In this document: positions 1-6,403 of the stretch, one piece after another | How the letters are laid out: every line of letters begins with the position of its first letter | How positions within the stretch are numbered: the stretch's first letter is position 1 | Assembly: GCA_947629215.1 (NCBI GenBank) | Contig: CANRCU010000089.1 | Coordinates: 1-8,266, forward strand | Direction of reading: 5' to 3' | Length of the DNA: 8,266 nucleotides | DNA from: an uncultured Clostridia bacterium | GTDB lineage: Bacteria > Bacillota > Clostridia > Lachnospirales > CAG-274 | Program-made: the position numbers and the translations under genes | The notes under the pieces: generated by a model | The model's database searches: none | Seen by the model: only the letters and a program-made list of their open reading frames with translations | What the model was told of the DNA's origin: nothing

Positions 1-197
1 CCAATCAAGCGGTATGGAACGCAGGTTTATATTGTCAATACAATATTCGGCGGTATAGCGAATTTCAGACAAGCAATGCTGACTATGGCAAGCTCAAAAA
101 GCAAGTCAAGGAATACGACACAATGAAGCGGAATATTGACGCTTTTTTGAAGATTGACCGAGTGCAAGTGAAAAAGAAGATTACTACGCGAGAATAA
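1..197 (+). CDS. 3' end of an unrecognised protein, cut by the left edge
   Basis: An open plus-strand frame enters from the left edge (first full codon at base 3) and stops with TAA at 195-197, giving 64 visible residues. The visible peptide is rich in Lys, Asp and Tyr and reads like the helical, probably coiled-coil, tail of a soluble protein (for example DYGKLKKQVKEYDTMKRN followed by AFLKID), ending in a basic stretch KKKITTRE. The other two plus frames hit stops sooner. There are no Cys clusters or membrane segments. The base composition is AT-rich, like the next gene and unlike the minus-strand operon. I do not recognise the family; a C-terminal tail of a mobilisation or replication protein is possible but unsupported. 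Coding is moderately likely, because the frame stays open to the edge and the residue mix is protein-like. Confidence 0.5.
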   Translation, partial: NQAVWNAGLYCQYNIRRYSEFQTSNADYGKLKKQVKEYDTMKRNIDAFLKIDRVQVKKKITTRE

Positions 198-208
198 ACG
201 GGAAAACG

Positions 209-237
209 GTAGAAAAATTCAAAAAATATGGTATAAT
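209..237 (+). promoter_or_regulatory. Extended -10 promoter for the 148-residue gene
   Basis: A perfect TATAAT lies at 232-237. It is preceded by TG at 229-230 with one base between, which is the extended -10 form. The -35 region at the usual 17-bp spacing (209-214) matches the consensus poorly, which extended -10 promoters tolerate. The start codon of the next gene is 45 bp downstream of the -10, leaving a short leader with a Shine-Dalgarno site. This suggests that the 148-residue gene is transcribed independently of the gene to its left. No experimental data support it. Confidence 0.6.
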
Positions 238-282
238 AAATTCAAATACTTACATTGTAGTACAGAAAGGAATTTTTACATA

Positions 283-729
283 ATGAAAGAATACATTGAG
301 GAAAAAATCAAAAAACTGCAAGAAACGGGCGACCCTAAAGGCTATCTTTCTCGTTTAGCAAGTTCTGATACTGAAATACGCAGATTGTGGAAAGCAGAGG
401 TTGAAAAAGATAATACTTGTTGGCGTAGTATAAATACTAACGCTGATGTAATTGATTTGATAGATCGTTTTGACGGACGAGTACGTTTTGTTGAGGATAA
501 TGTTCCTTATGGAAGCGGTCATATAGAGGACGGCTATAATATGGCTTTGGCTGAATATCGAGCAATACAAGGCTTGCGAAAAATGGCACAATTTATAGAC
601 CCAAGTCCTTTTAATCAAACACAGTTTACACCAATGTCTGAAAGTGAAATAGACGAACTGTTTGATCGTATGAATAGTATTATCGGCAGAATGAATCAGC
701 AGAATTTGCGCCGAGCTATGCAAGATTGA
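283..729 (+). CDS. Unrecognised 148-residue soluble protein
   Basis: A complete ATG-to-TGA gene. The start is supported by a Shine-Dalgarno AGAAAGGA at 264-271, 11 bases before the ATG, and by the extended -10 promoter upstream. The protein has no signal peptide and no membrane segment. It starts with a charged helix (EYIEEKIKKLQE), has a central acidic/Gly stretch (about residues 56-85, DLIDRFDGRVRF then NVPYGSGHIEDG), then a helix with ALAEYRAIQGLRKMAQF (about 88-104). After a Pro/Gln-rich linker there is a Ser-Glu-rich C-terminal helix (SESEIDELFDRMNSIIGRM). There is one Cys (46). I do not recognise the family. Its composition is AT-rich and it runs head-on against the conjugation operon, sharing a terminator with it, so it may belong to a separately acquired cargo segment. 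A small regulator, immunity or antitoxin-like protein is possible, but nothing in the sequence decides this. Confidence 0.72.
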   Translation: MKEYIEEKIKKLQETGDPKGYLSRLASSDTEIRRLWKAEVEKDNTCWRSINTNADVIDLIDRFDGRVRFVEDNVPYGSGHIEDGYNMALAEYRAIQGLRKMAQFIDPSPFNQTQFTPMSESEIDELFDRMNSIIGRMNQQNLRRAMQD

Positions 730-737
730 AAAAAGAA

Positions 738-779
738 ACAGACGGACACGGCAGCCGTATTGGTGCCGTGTCCGTCTGT
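738..779. terminator. Bidirectional Rho-independent terminator between convergent transcripts
   Basis: The arms at 738-753 and 764-779 are perfectly complementary (16 bp, GC-rich core CGGACACGGC) around a 10-base loop. On the minus strand the hairpin is followed by TTTCTTTTTT (729-738), a strong U-tract, so it should efficiently end the minus-strand operon. On the plus strand it follows the stop codon of the 148-residue gene by 8 bp and is trailed by a weaker CTGTTTT tract, so it can also end that transcript. It lies exactly where the AT-rich plus-strand segment meets the minus-strand operon. Confidence 0.85.
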
Positions 780-793
780 CTGTTTTGGGTACG

Positions 794-919
794 CTATAAT
801 TCATTCTGGGCGCGTTTGTATGCGTCGTGTGCTTTGCTTGTCTGCGGCGCGAAAGGCGCGTAGGGCGCGCCCTCGCGCTTGTGGGCGTTATTCCTCGTCG
901 TCAGCCGCGTACACGTCAA
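794..919 (-). pseudogene. Possible remnant reading frame without a good start
   Basis: Between the TTRAP stop and the terminator, the minus strand carries an open frame ending in TAG at 794-796. Its last residues read naturally as protein (REGAPYAPFAPQTSKAHDAY, then KRAQNEL). The frame stays open only back to a stop at 941-943 inside TTRAP. It has no ATG, only TTG codons at 926-928 and 917-919, and no Shine-Dalgarno site was seen for either. It could be the surviving 3' end of a gene that normally follows TTRAP in these elements and was lost when the AT-rich segment arrived. It could equally be a chance open frame in GC-rich DNA. Nothing else gene-like was seen in 780-887. Confidence 0.2.
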
Positions 920-1100
920 GCTCGGCAAATTCCTCGTCGGTCATAGCGCGGAGCTTGTCAAGGGTGCGGTCTGCAAGCTCGCGCATATCCTCGTCCATAT
1001 ATGGGAGCGCGTCGCTCATTTCCTTAATCAGACTTGCGCGATCTTCGTAAATGTAAATGCTGATAAGGTTTAATTCCTCAACGGTAAATCTTGTGTTCAT
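888..1100 (-). CDS. TTRAP-family transposon-transfer assisting protein
   Basis: A small acidic protein of 70 residues beginning MNTRFTVEELNLISIY and containing DALPYMDEDMRELADRTLDK followed by LRAMTDEEFAEL. These are the hallmarks of the TTRAP (transposon-transfer assisting) family found in Clostridia conjugative transposons. Its biochemical role is not established in the family; the name comes from association with transfer modules. I chose the second in-frame ATG (1098-1100). The Shine-Dalgarno GGAGGT (1107-1112) directly abuts the first ATG (1104-1106), leaving no spacing, but lies 6 bases before the second. It begins 2 bases after the stop of the polyvalent gene, so translation is probably coupled, and it is the last clear gene before the operon terminator. 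The C-terminus is strongly acidic (AADDEE), and no membrane segment or signal peptide is seen. Confidence 0.88.
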   Translation of the reverse strand: MNTRFTVEELNLISIYIYEDRASLIKEMSDALPYMDEDMRELADRTLDKLRAMTDEEFAELDVYAADDEE

Positions 1101-1102
1101 TT

Positions 1103-4100
1103 TCATACCTCCAAATCGTTATTTTTCTTTTTAGTCGCCGTCTTTTTAGGGGCGGCTTTTTCTTTGCCCGCGTCCTTTTTAAGCTGTGCGCGGATAGATT
1201 GTTTTTCCTCTTTGGGCTTACTCTTGCCGCCCTTTTCCTCTGCCTTAATTGCATTTGCAAAATCGACAAGAGAGATAGGCTCGCCCGCCTTTGCTTTTGC
1301 TTCCAATGCGTCAACGGCGGGTGTTTCGGGTGTATTATTGATGATACCATCAAACTTGTTGTCGTTCTGCTCGATGGTGTCCTCAACGTGCTTTATGGGA
1401 TTTTCTGCGGCAACGGCGAAAGCCCGCGTACCGTTTCCCATAATCAAGTGCTTGCCGTCCTCGGACGTATGATGTACGCCGTAGCCCGCCGCTTCCATTT
1501 GCTCGCGGGTCATATCGGTAACGCTAAAACTGCCGCGCGGCGTTGTGATCTTCTCGCCCGTTGTGTGTTTGTCGGGGATAAGCACTTGTGCTGTGTCGCG
1601 ATCAAGAAACTGCGGTACCTCGCGGAAGCCGACGCTATCAACGTAATGTGCGCTAACGTCGCCGTCTTGATGAAGCACCACAACGTCGGAGAGCGACAAA
1701 CTACGTCCCGTGTAATCTTCGGGAATATCAATATTGAAACGGGTATAAATATCTTCAAGCGTCATATCGGGCGTAAGCGGTGCGGCATACACCAATTCGT
1801 AATTTGCGGAATCAACAGTATGCCCCGTAGCTATCAATCGGTCGTATGGCTCAAAGACGATTTCTGCCGTTTGCTCGATGTTTGCGATTTGGTAAATCTC
1901 AAAGTACGTTTCCTTTTCGACCTCTGCCTTGACTTGTTCCGTGTATGTTTGCAGTTCGGGGTCAAAGTCTGACCGCTTCGGAGCTTCGGGAAGCTCATAG
2001 GTCCCGCTGTTGAGCATAGCGCGGCACTCTGCAACATACTCGGTAATTGCCGTAAAATATGCTGTATCAATGGGTGTCAGACTTGCGGTGTTATGTAGTG
2101 CTGTTTTTGCCGCTTGTTCCATTTCCGAGAGGTTGCAATGTAGCCGCAAATACGGGACAACTTCGCCCACCAAAAGCTCACGTGTAGCTCGGTCTGCTTC
2201 CATAGCTTCGCGCCCCTCACTCCGCAATAGCTGATTCTGCCATTCCTCGTTATGCAGATAATAGGCGTTGAATTTCTCTATGTGGTCTATCAAAGAGCCC
2301 TCGCCGTCGCCCAAGTCCTGGCGTCCCTCATACTGTTCGGGCTTGCCGTCAAGGGTGAAGTCAAGACGGAATTTTGTTTTATCGTAGCCGGGGGTATCTT
2401 TGTTCTGCGCGTCAAGAGCTTCAAATAAAGCGTTAGCGCGGGATAGGGGCATTGTTTCGCCGTCGCGGAGCTTGCCGTTTTCACTCCAAATGATCGTAAC
2501 CGTCGGCTCGCCTTTGGGGTCAAGTTCGGGGGCTTCGGCTTCGCGCTCCTTTTGAATTTCCGCAAGGTGCGCGTCAATGCTGTCTATGATCTCGGCGGCG
2601 GTTGCGCGTATCGTTTCAAGGGAGCTTTTCAGTTCCGACATTTCGCGCCCGCTACTCCAACCCGCAACGTAGCCGAAAGAGTAATCCGACGTGTCAAGCC
2701 CGTAATGTTGACAGACGGTGTACGCGATACTTTCCGCTTCAACCTCGCGTGTGCGTCTGTCGGGTCTGTTCGCCCGTTCCTCAGCGGGGGCGTTAAGGTC
2801 AATATCGTGTAGCTTTGCGTGTGCGATTTCGTGTATGGTCGTTTTCAAGGTCTGCAATTCGCTCATACCCTCGTTAAGAGCTATGCGCTTGTCCTCAAGG
2901 TGATAATAACCGTGTGCGCCGCCCTCGATCTGCTCAAAGGCAATGGGAACGGGAGAGGTCTTTTCAAGTGCGGTGAAAAAGTCATTGTAATTCTCAACGC
3001 TTCCGAGCAGTTCATCAACATCGAGCGTCGGTAATTCTTTTCCCTCGGTCTGCGAAACGTCATAGACGCTTACCACCTTAAAGGCGGGTATCGTGATCTC
3101 TTTTGTTTCGGTGATCGGCTTGCCGTCCTCGCCTATGATCGGCTTCTTTGTGTCGGGGTCGAGCTTTTCCGCTTCGGTCTTGATCTTATAAGGCGCGGGG
3201 GCAAAAATGCGTATGCCTTGCTCGCCCTTTTTGACGTTCCTTTCAATGCCTTTTCCTTTCCAAGCGTTAAAGCCCATAACAAGTGAAGCGTCGGGCTTCT
3301 GCAATGCAATCAGCACCGTGTTGTTAAAGCTGTAATTGTGGAATTTCGACATTACGTTTAGATATTCTTTGAAACGCTCGCTATTAAAAAGGTCGGCAAT
3401 GCCTTGTTCCAAGCGGTCGGTAATTTCTTTCAGCTTTCCGTTCGGGTCTGTTGCTGTCGGAATAATGGGTTTTACGGGGATAGCTTCGGGCGGCTCTGTC
3501 GTAAGGACAGCCGCTTGTCTTGTGGCAATCGTATCAAATTCCACCTTTTCGGGGTCAAGTCGTGCCGGTTGCGGATAGCTCATAATGCGGTATTCTTCGG
3601 GAACGTCGCGCCCCTCAAAATGACGCTTCCATTCGTCGCCGCTTATCACGATATATCCGTACTGCGTAAACGCGCCGTCCTCACGCTCGGCGGCGTGTTG
3701 TCCGAACATAGCAAGGTCAATCCCGCCTTTCCATTCTTCTGGCATTTGCACCGCACCCGATTTGTTCAAATAATAGTCGCCAAGCTCCCGCGCCGTGTGT
3801 GCTTCGGGAACGTGAATAAAAAAGTCGGTGTTATAGGTAAAGTCAATGATCTGCCCGACGTTCTCAAAGCCCATTTTGCTCTGCAAAGCGGCATTGAGTT
3901 TTTCGATTTCTGCGGGGTCAAGCTCGGAAATCCTTGCCGCAAGAAAATTAAGCTCGTCAACGTCTGCCGCACAAACAAGATCGTGCGGTAAAGCTATGTG
4001 ATTTTGTTCGTTATCCATATAGCCGCGAATGAAAAAGTCCTGCGGGTTATTTGCCGTAATCCCGACGCTTTCCATAGCCGCGTGTAGCTGTTCTTTCGTA

Positions 4101-4186
4101 GCGGGCATATCAAGCCAAAAGCCGCCCACCGTACCCGTTTCAAAACGGGTTTTACTGTCAATCAGAATTGCAAAGGTTTCGTTCAT
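1103..4186 (-). CDS. Polyvalent ICE protein: ArdA-like, ArdC-like zincin, LPD16-like, YodL and DUF4316-like domains
   Basis: A 1027-residue soluble multi-domain protein. Residues 1-190 look ArdA-like (GGFWLDMPAT at 21-30, DVDELNFLAARI at 75-86), a DNA-mimic anti-restriction fold. Residues about 250-335 match the ArdC N-terminal ssDNA-binding domain (KEYLNVMSKFHNYSFNN, then MGFNAWKGKGIERNVKKGEQ). A zinc metallopeptidase follows, with HEIAH at 452-456 and a likely third ligand in EVEAE (481-485). Residues about 560-650 resemble LPD16 (TVTIIWSENG), about 760-865 YodL (YFEIYQ, EPYDRL, ANYELVY, VVVLHQDG, SAHYVDS), and about 890-985 the DUF4316 type (EQMEAAGYGVHHTSEDGK, FDGIINNTP). The tail is Lys-rich. 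The start is the ATG at 4184-4186 with GAAAGGAG 6 bases upstream. Known polyvalent proteins of conjugative elements are thought to enter the recipient and disarm host defence; that role here is inferred. No frameshift or stop was seen, and the zinc motif is intact. Confidence 0.88.
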   Translation of the reverse strand: MNETFAILIDSKTRFETGTVGGFWLDMPATKEQLHAAMESVGITANNPQDFFIRGYMDNEQNHIALPHDLVCAADVDELNFLAARISELDPAEIEKLNAALQSKMGFENVGQIIDFTYNTDFFIHVPEAHTARELGDYYLNKSGAVQMPEEWKGGIDLAMFGQHAAEREDGAFTQYGYIVISGDEWKRHFEGRDVPEEYRIMSYPQPARLDPEKVEFDTIATRQAAVLTTEPPEAIPVKPIIPTATDPNGKLKEITDRLEQGIADLFNSERFKEYLNVMSKFHNYSFNNTVLIALQKPDASLVMGFNAWKGKGIERNVKKGEQGIRIFAPAPYKIKTEAEKLDPDTKKPIIGEDGKPITETKEITIPAFKVVSVYDVSQTEGKELPTLDVDELLGSVENYNDFFTALEKTSPVPIAFEQIEGGAHGYYHLEDKRIALNEGMSELQTLKTTIHEIAHAKLHDIDLNAPAEERANRPDRRTREVEAESIAYTVCQHYGLDTSDYSFGYVAGWSSGREMSELKSSLETIRATAAEIIDSIDAHLAEIQKEREAEAPELDPKGEPTVTIIWSENGKLRDGETMPLSRANALFEALDAQNKDTPGYDKTKFRLDFTLDGKPEQYEGRQDLGDGEGSLIDHIEKFNAYYLHNEEWQNQLLRSEGREAMEADRATRELLVGEVVPYLRLHCNLSEMEQAAKTALHNTASLTPIDTAYFTAITEYVAECRAMLNSGTYELPEAPKRSDFDPELQTYTEQVKAEVEKETYFEIYQIANIEQTAEIVFEPYDRLIATGHTVDSANYELVYAAPLTPDMTLEDIYTRFNIDIPEDYTGRSLSLSDVVVLHQDGDVSAHYVDSVGFREVPQFLDRDTAQVLIPDKHTTGEKITTPRGSFSVTDMTREQMEAAGYGVHHTSEDGKHLIMGNGTRAFAVAAENPIKHVEDTIEQNDNKFDGIINNTPETPAVDALEAKAKAGEPISLVDFANAIKAEEKGGKSKPKEEKQSIRAQLKKDAGKEKAAPKKTATKKKNNDLEV
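1107..1112 (-). promoter_or_regulatory. Ribosome binding site that sets the TTRAP start
   Basis: A perfect GGAGGT on the minus strand sits immediately before one ATG (1104-1106) and 6 bases before another (1098-1100). Ribosome geometry favours the second. The first ATG also overlaps the TGA (1103-1105) that ends the upstream polyvalent gene. Confidence 0.7.
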
Positions 4187-4220
4187 AAAATGCTCCTTTC
4201 GTCGTTGTTTCAATAAGGGT

Positions 4221-4235
4221 TTGGGAATATCCCAA
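4221..4235 (-). repeat. Inverted repeat 1 in the topB-polyvalent gap
   Basis: TTGGGAATATCCCAA: 6-bp perfect arms around 3 bases, lying 34 bp before the start codon of the polyvalent gene. It could be a protein-binding palindrome or a small leader hairpin, and no function is visible. No U-tract follows on the transcribed strand. Confidence 0.6.
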
Positions 4236-4241
4236 CAAGCG

Positions 4242-4280
4242 AATACCCCCGCAATCGTTAAGTGCGAAAGCGGGGATATT
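4242..4280 (-). repeat. Inverted repeat 2 (hairpin favoured in the minus-strand RNA)
   Basis: The arms at 4242-4252 and 4270-4280 pair over 11 positions around a 17-base loop. As plus-strand DNA or RNA one position is an A-C mismatch (4246/4276). In minus-strand RNA, the direction of the operon, the same position becomes a G-U wobble and the stem is continuous. This suggests the structure acts in the operon transcript. No U-tract follows, so it is not a standard terminator. Confidence 0.6.
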
Positions 4281-4283
4281 TAC

Positions 4284-4302
4284 GGAAAGGGTACCCCTTT
4301 CC
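4284..4302 (-). repeat. Inverted repeat 3 in the topB-polyvalent gap
   Basis: Arms of 8 bp (GGAAAGGG at 4284-4291 and CCCTTTCC, its near mirror, ending at 4302) around a 3-base centre, just downstream of the topoisomerase stop codon in the direction of transcription. It is the first of three hairpins the operon transcript would form in the gap. It lacks a U-tract and so is not a canonical terminator; a processing or stability stem, or a protein-binding palindrome, is possible. Confidence 0.6.
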
Positions 4303-4324
4303 TATGCTTGCTACGTTTCTTTTC

Positions 4325-6403
4325 TTACCTCGTTTTTTCTATATGGTAGTTGACGTATTTACCGCCCGTATCGGAGAGTAGCACCGTTCCGTCGTAGGTT
4401 TTGCCCGTCTTGTGAGAATACAGCTTTTTGACTTTCGCCTTGCCGTCCTCCAAAAGTTCGGCGGCAATCTTGGGCGTAAATCTCACCTTGCGTTCCTCAA
4501 AAAAACGGTCATTTTTCCACATCACAAAGCCACATTCTCGGTTAGAGCAATAATAGTTTTTCTTGCCCTCAAAGACGTGTTTGCCGCAACGGGGGCATTT
4601 GCCGACAATGGGCTTTTCCTCTTTGAAAAGGGCTTTGTCCTTGTCGGAGAGAAAAGGATAGGTTTTCACAAGCTCCCGCGTCATATCCTCGATACCGCAA
4701 ATAAAGCTGTCTGCGTCGGCGTTTCCTTTTGCGATCTGCGTCAAGGTGTTTTCCCATTCTGCCGTCAGCTTGGGGCTTGTCAGCACGTCGGGGAGAACAC
4801 ACACAAGGTTGTTGCCGTCTTTTGTGGGGATAAGCTGTTTTCCTTTTCGCTCTGCAAATCCCGCGCTGACGAGCTTTTCAATGACGGCGGCGCGGGTGGC
4901 GGGAGTTCCAAGCCCGCGACGTTCCGCGTCCTCGTCGGTGTCCTCGTTGCCCGCCCGTTCCATTGCTGAAAGTAAGGTATCTTCGGTATGGGATTTCGGG
5001 GGTGTGGTGTAATGCTCGGTAACACTCGCGGCGGGATTATCGTAGCTCTGTCCCTCGGAAACGGTGAGCGCGGAAAGGTCGCTGTCCTCGTCGTCGGGCT
5101 TCTGTTTGAGCGTTGCGCGGTAGCATCGTTCAAGCTCTTTCCAACCGCCGCAAAGTAACGTCTTTCCCGTAGCCGTAAACTCGGTATCGGCACAACGGAA
5201 GATAGCTTTTACCGCTTCGTAGGTATGCGGCGCGGCGGCCGCAAAAAGCAGACGCGCACCGACAAGAGATAAGATGTTACGCTCGGTTTCGGGAAGTGCC
5301 GAAAGCTCGGTCTTTTCAAGCTCGGTTGTGGAAATGATCGCGTGGTGGTCTGATACCTTTTTACTGTCAAGCACACGGGAGAGATCGGGGGTAAAATCTG
5401 CGCCTTTCATAAAGGGCAGTTTTACCGAGAGCAAAGCGGAGACGCTTGCCGCCGTTTCTCTCATATCCTCGGTGAGATAGGTGCTGTCCGTTCTCGGATA
5501 TGTAAGCAGACGTTTTTCATAGAGAGCTTGCGCGAGGTCAAGTGTCTGCTTTGCCGTGTAGCCGTACAGTTTGTTTGCTTCTCGCTGTAAGGTGGTAAGG
5601 TCAAAGAGCTTTGGCGGTGTTACTGTCTTTTTCTCACGGTTGACCGATACACAAACCGCGTTTGAAGCTCGGCAAGCGTCTTTGAGTTCTTCGGTTTTTT
5701 CTTTGTCGGAGATCCTCGCACTTGCCGCTTCGGCGCCGTCAAGGTCAAGACGCACAATATAATACTTTTCTTTTTTGAAGCTCATAATCTTCGCTTCACG
5801 GTCAACGAGCATTTTGAGAGTCGGCGTCTGCACTCGTCCCACATTCAATGTCTTATGATACAGACAAGAGAAAAGGCGTGTCGCATTGATACCGATAATC
5901 CAATCTGCCTTTGCGCGGCACAGCGCGGAAGAATAGAGCGCGTCATAATCCGCGCCGTCCTTCAGATCAGCAAAGCCCGCGCGGATAGCGTCGGCTTCCA
6001 TAGAGGAAATCCAAAGACGGCGCATAGGCTTTTTGCAATTTGCCACGTTATACACAAAGCGGAAAATTAACTCACCCTCGCGCCCCGCGTCGCAAGCGTT
6101 GACTACCTCGGAAACATCGGCGCGGTGCATAAGCTCTTTTAGGATTTTGAATTGCTTGCCCTTATCGGCGGCTACGGTGTATTGCCATTCTTTCGGGAGA
6201 ATGGGGAGCGTATCATAGTTCCATTTTGCGTACTGCTCGCCGTAGGCGTCAGCCGCCGCAAGTCCCACCAAATGACCGACACACCAAGAAATGATGTAGT
6301 TGCCGCCCTCAATATATCCGTCTTTTCTGCCGCCCACGTTCAGCGCGGTGGCGATATTCTGCGCGACGCTCGGCTTCTCTGCAATTACAAGGGTATAACT
6401 CAT
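4325..6403 (-). CDS. topB: DNA topoisomerase III (type IA) of the conjugative element
   Basis: A 692-residue type IA topoisomerase, which relaxes or decatenates DNA by cutting one strand through a 5'-phosphotyrosine. The N-terminal TOPRIM domain has VIAEKPSVAQ (catalytic Glu9) and DAGREGELIFR (Asp105, Glu109). The second acidic residue of the usual DxD is Gly107, which from memory is common in the Firmicute TopB branch. The active-site Tyr302 lies in LLTYPRTDS. Other type IA signatures are NVGRVQTPTL (187-196) and RRGLGTPATRAAVIEKL. The C-terminus has a probable four-Cys zinc site (C603, C606, C619, C624), then a short repeat-like tail. Its ATG overlaps the stop of the DUF4366 gene in ATGA (6400-6403), with a modest GGAG 11 bases upstream, so translation is probably coupled. 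Topoisomerases of this kind are standard in CTn-type elements, where they probably assist DNA processing or replication during transfer. The gene appears full length and intact. Confidence 0.96.
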   Translation of the reverse strand: MSYTLVIAEKPSVAQNIATALNVGGRKDGYIEGGNYIISWCVGHLVGLAAADAYGEQYAKWNYDTLPILPKEWQYTVAADKGKQFKILKELMHRADVSEVVNACDAGREGELIFRFVYNVANCKKPMRRLWISSMEADAIRAGFADLKDGADYDALYSSALCRAKADWIIGINATRLFSCLYHKTLNVGRVQTPTLKMLVDREAKIMSFKKEKYYIVRLDLDGAEAASARISDKEKTEELKDACRASNAVCVSVNREKKTVTPPKLFDLTTLQREANKLYGYTAKQTLDLAQALYEKRLLTYPRTDSTYLTEDMRETAASVSALLSVKLPFMKGADFTPDLSRVLDSKKVSDHHAIISTTELEKTELSALPETERNILSLVGARLLFAAAAPHTYEAVKAIFRCADTEFTATGKTLLCGGWKELERCYRATLKQKPDDEDSDLSALTVSEGQSYDNPAASVTEHYTTPPKSHTEDTLLSAMERAGNEDTDEDAERRGLGTPATRAAVIEKLVSAGFAERKGKQLIPTKDGNNLVCVLPDVLTSPKLTAEWENTLTQIAKGNADADSFICGIEDMTRELVKTYPFLSDKDKALFKEEKPIVGKCPRCGKHVFEGKKNYYCSNRECGFVMWKNDRFFEERKVRFTPKIAAELLEDGKAKVKKLYSHKTGKTYDGTVLLSDTGGKYVNYHIEKTR

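Noticed and set aside
355..804. Minus-strand open frame (149 codons) covering the 148-residue plus-strand gene
   Set aside because: It crosses the terminator hairpin, is antisense to a gene with its own promoter and ribosome site, and its product is an implausible mix of Ile, Ser and Tyr runs.
862..873. Perfect 12-bp palindrome AGGGCGCGCCCT
   Set aside because: It lies in a short GC-rich stretch with many GCGC repeats, where such a palindrome can arise by chance. There is no spacing, partner site or repeat copy to support a function.
1091..1972. Long plus-strand open frame (293 codons) opposite the polyvalent gene
   Set aside because: It lies wholly antisense to a well-supported gene. Its translation is Cys/Phe/Val-rich in the manner of a GC-biased shadow frame, and no Shine-Dalgarno site was noted.
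4203..4236. Possible internal minus-strand promoter before the polyvalent gene (TTGTTG, about 17 bp, TATTGA)
   Set aside because: The -10 element matches only half of the consensus and overlaps an inverted repeat, so it is too weak to call from sequence alone.
6086..6094. Topoisomerase TOPRIM motif reads DAGREGE, lacking the second Asp of DxD
   Set aside because: From memory this Gly is common in Firmicute and conjugative-element TopB proteins, and the catalytic Glu, Tyr and Arg motifs are all present, so it is not a sign of inactivation.
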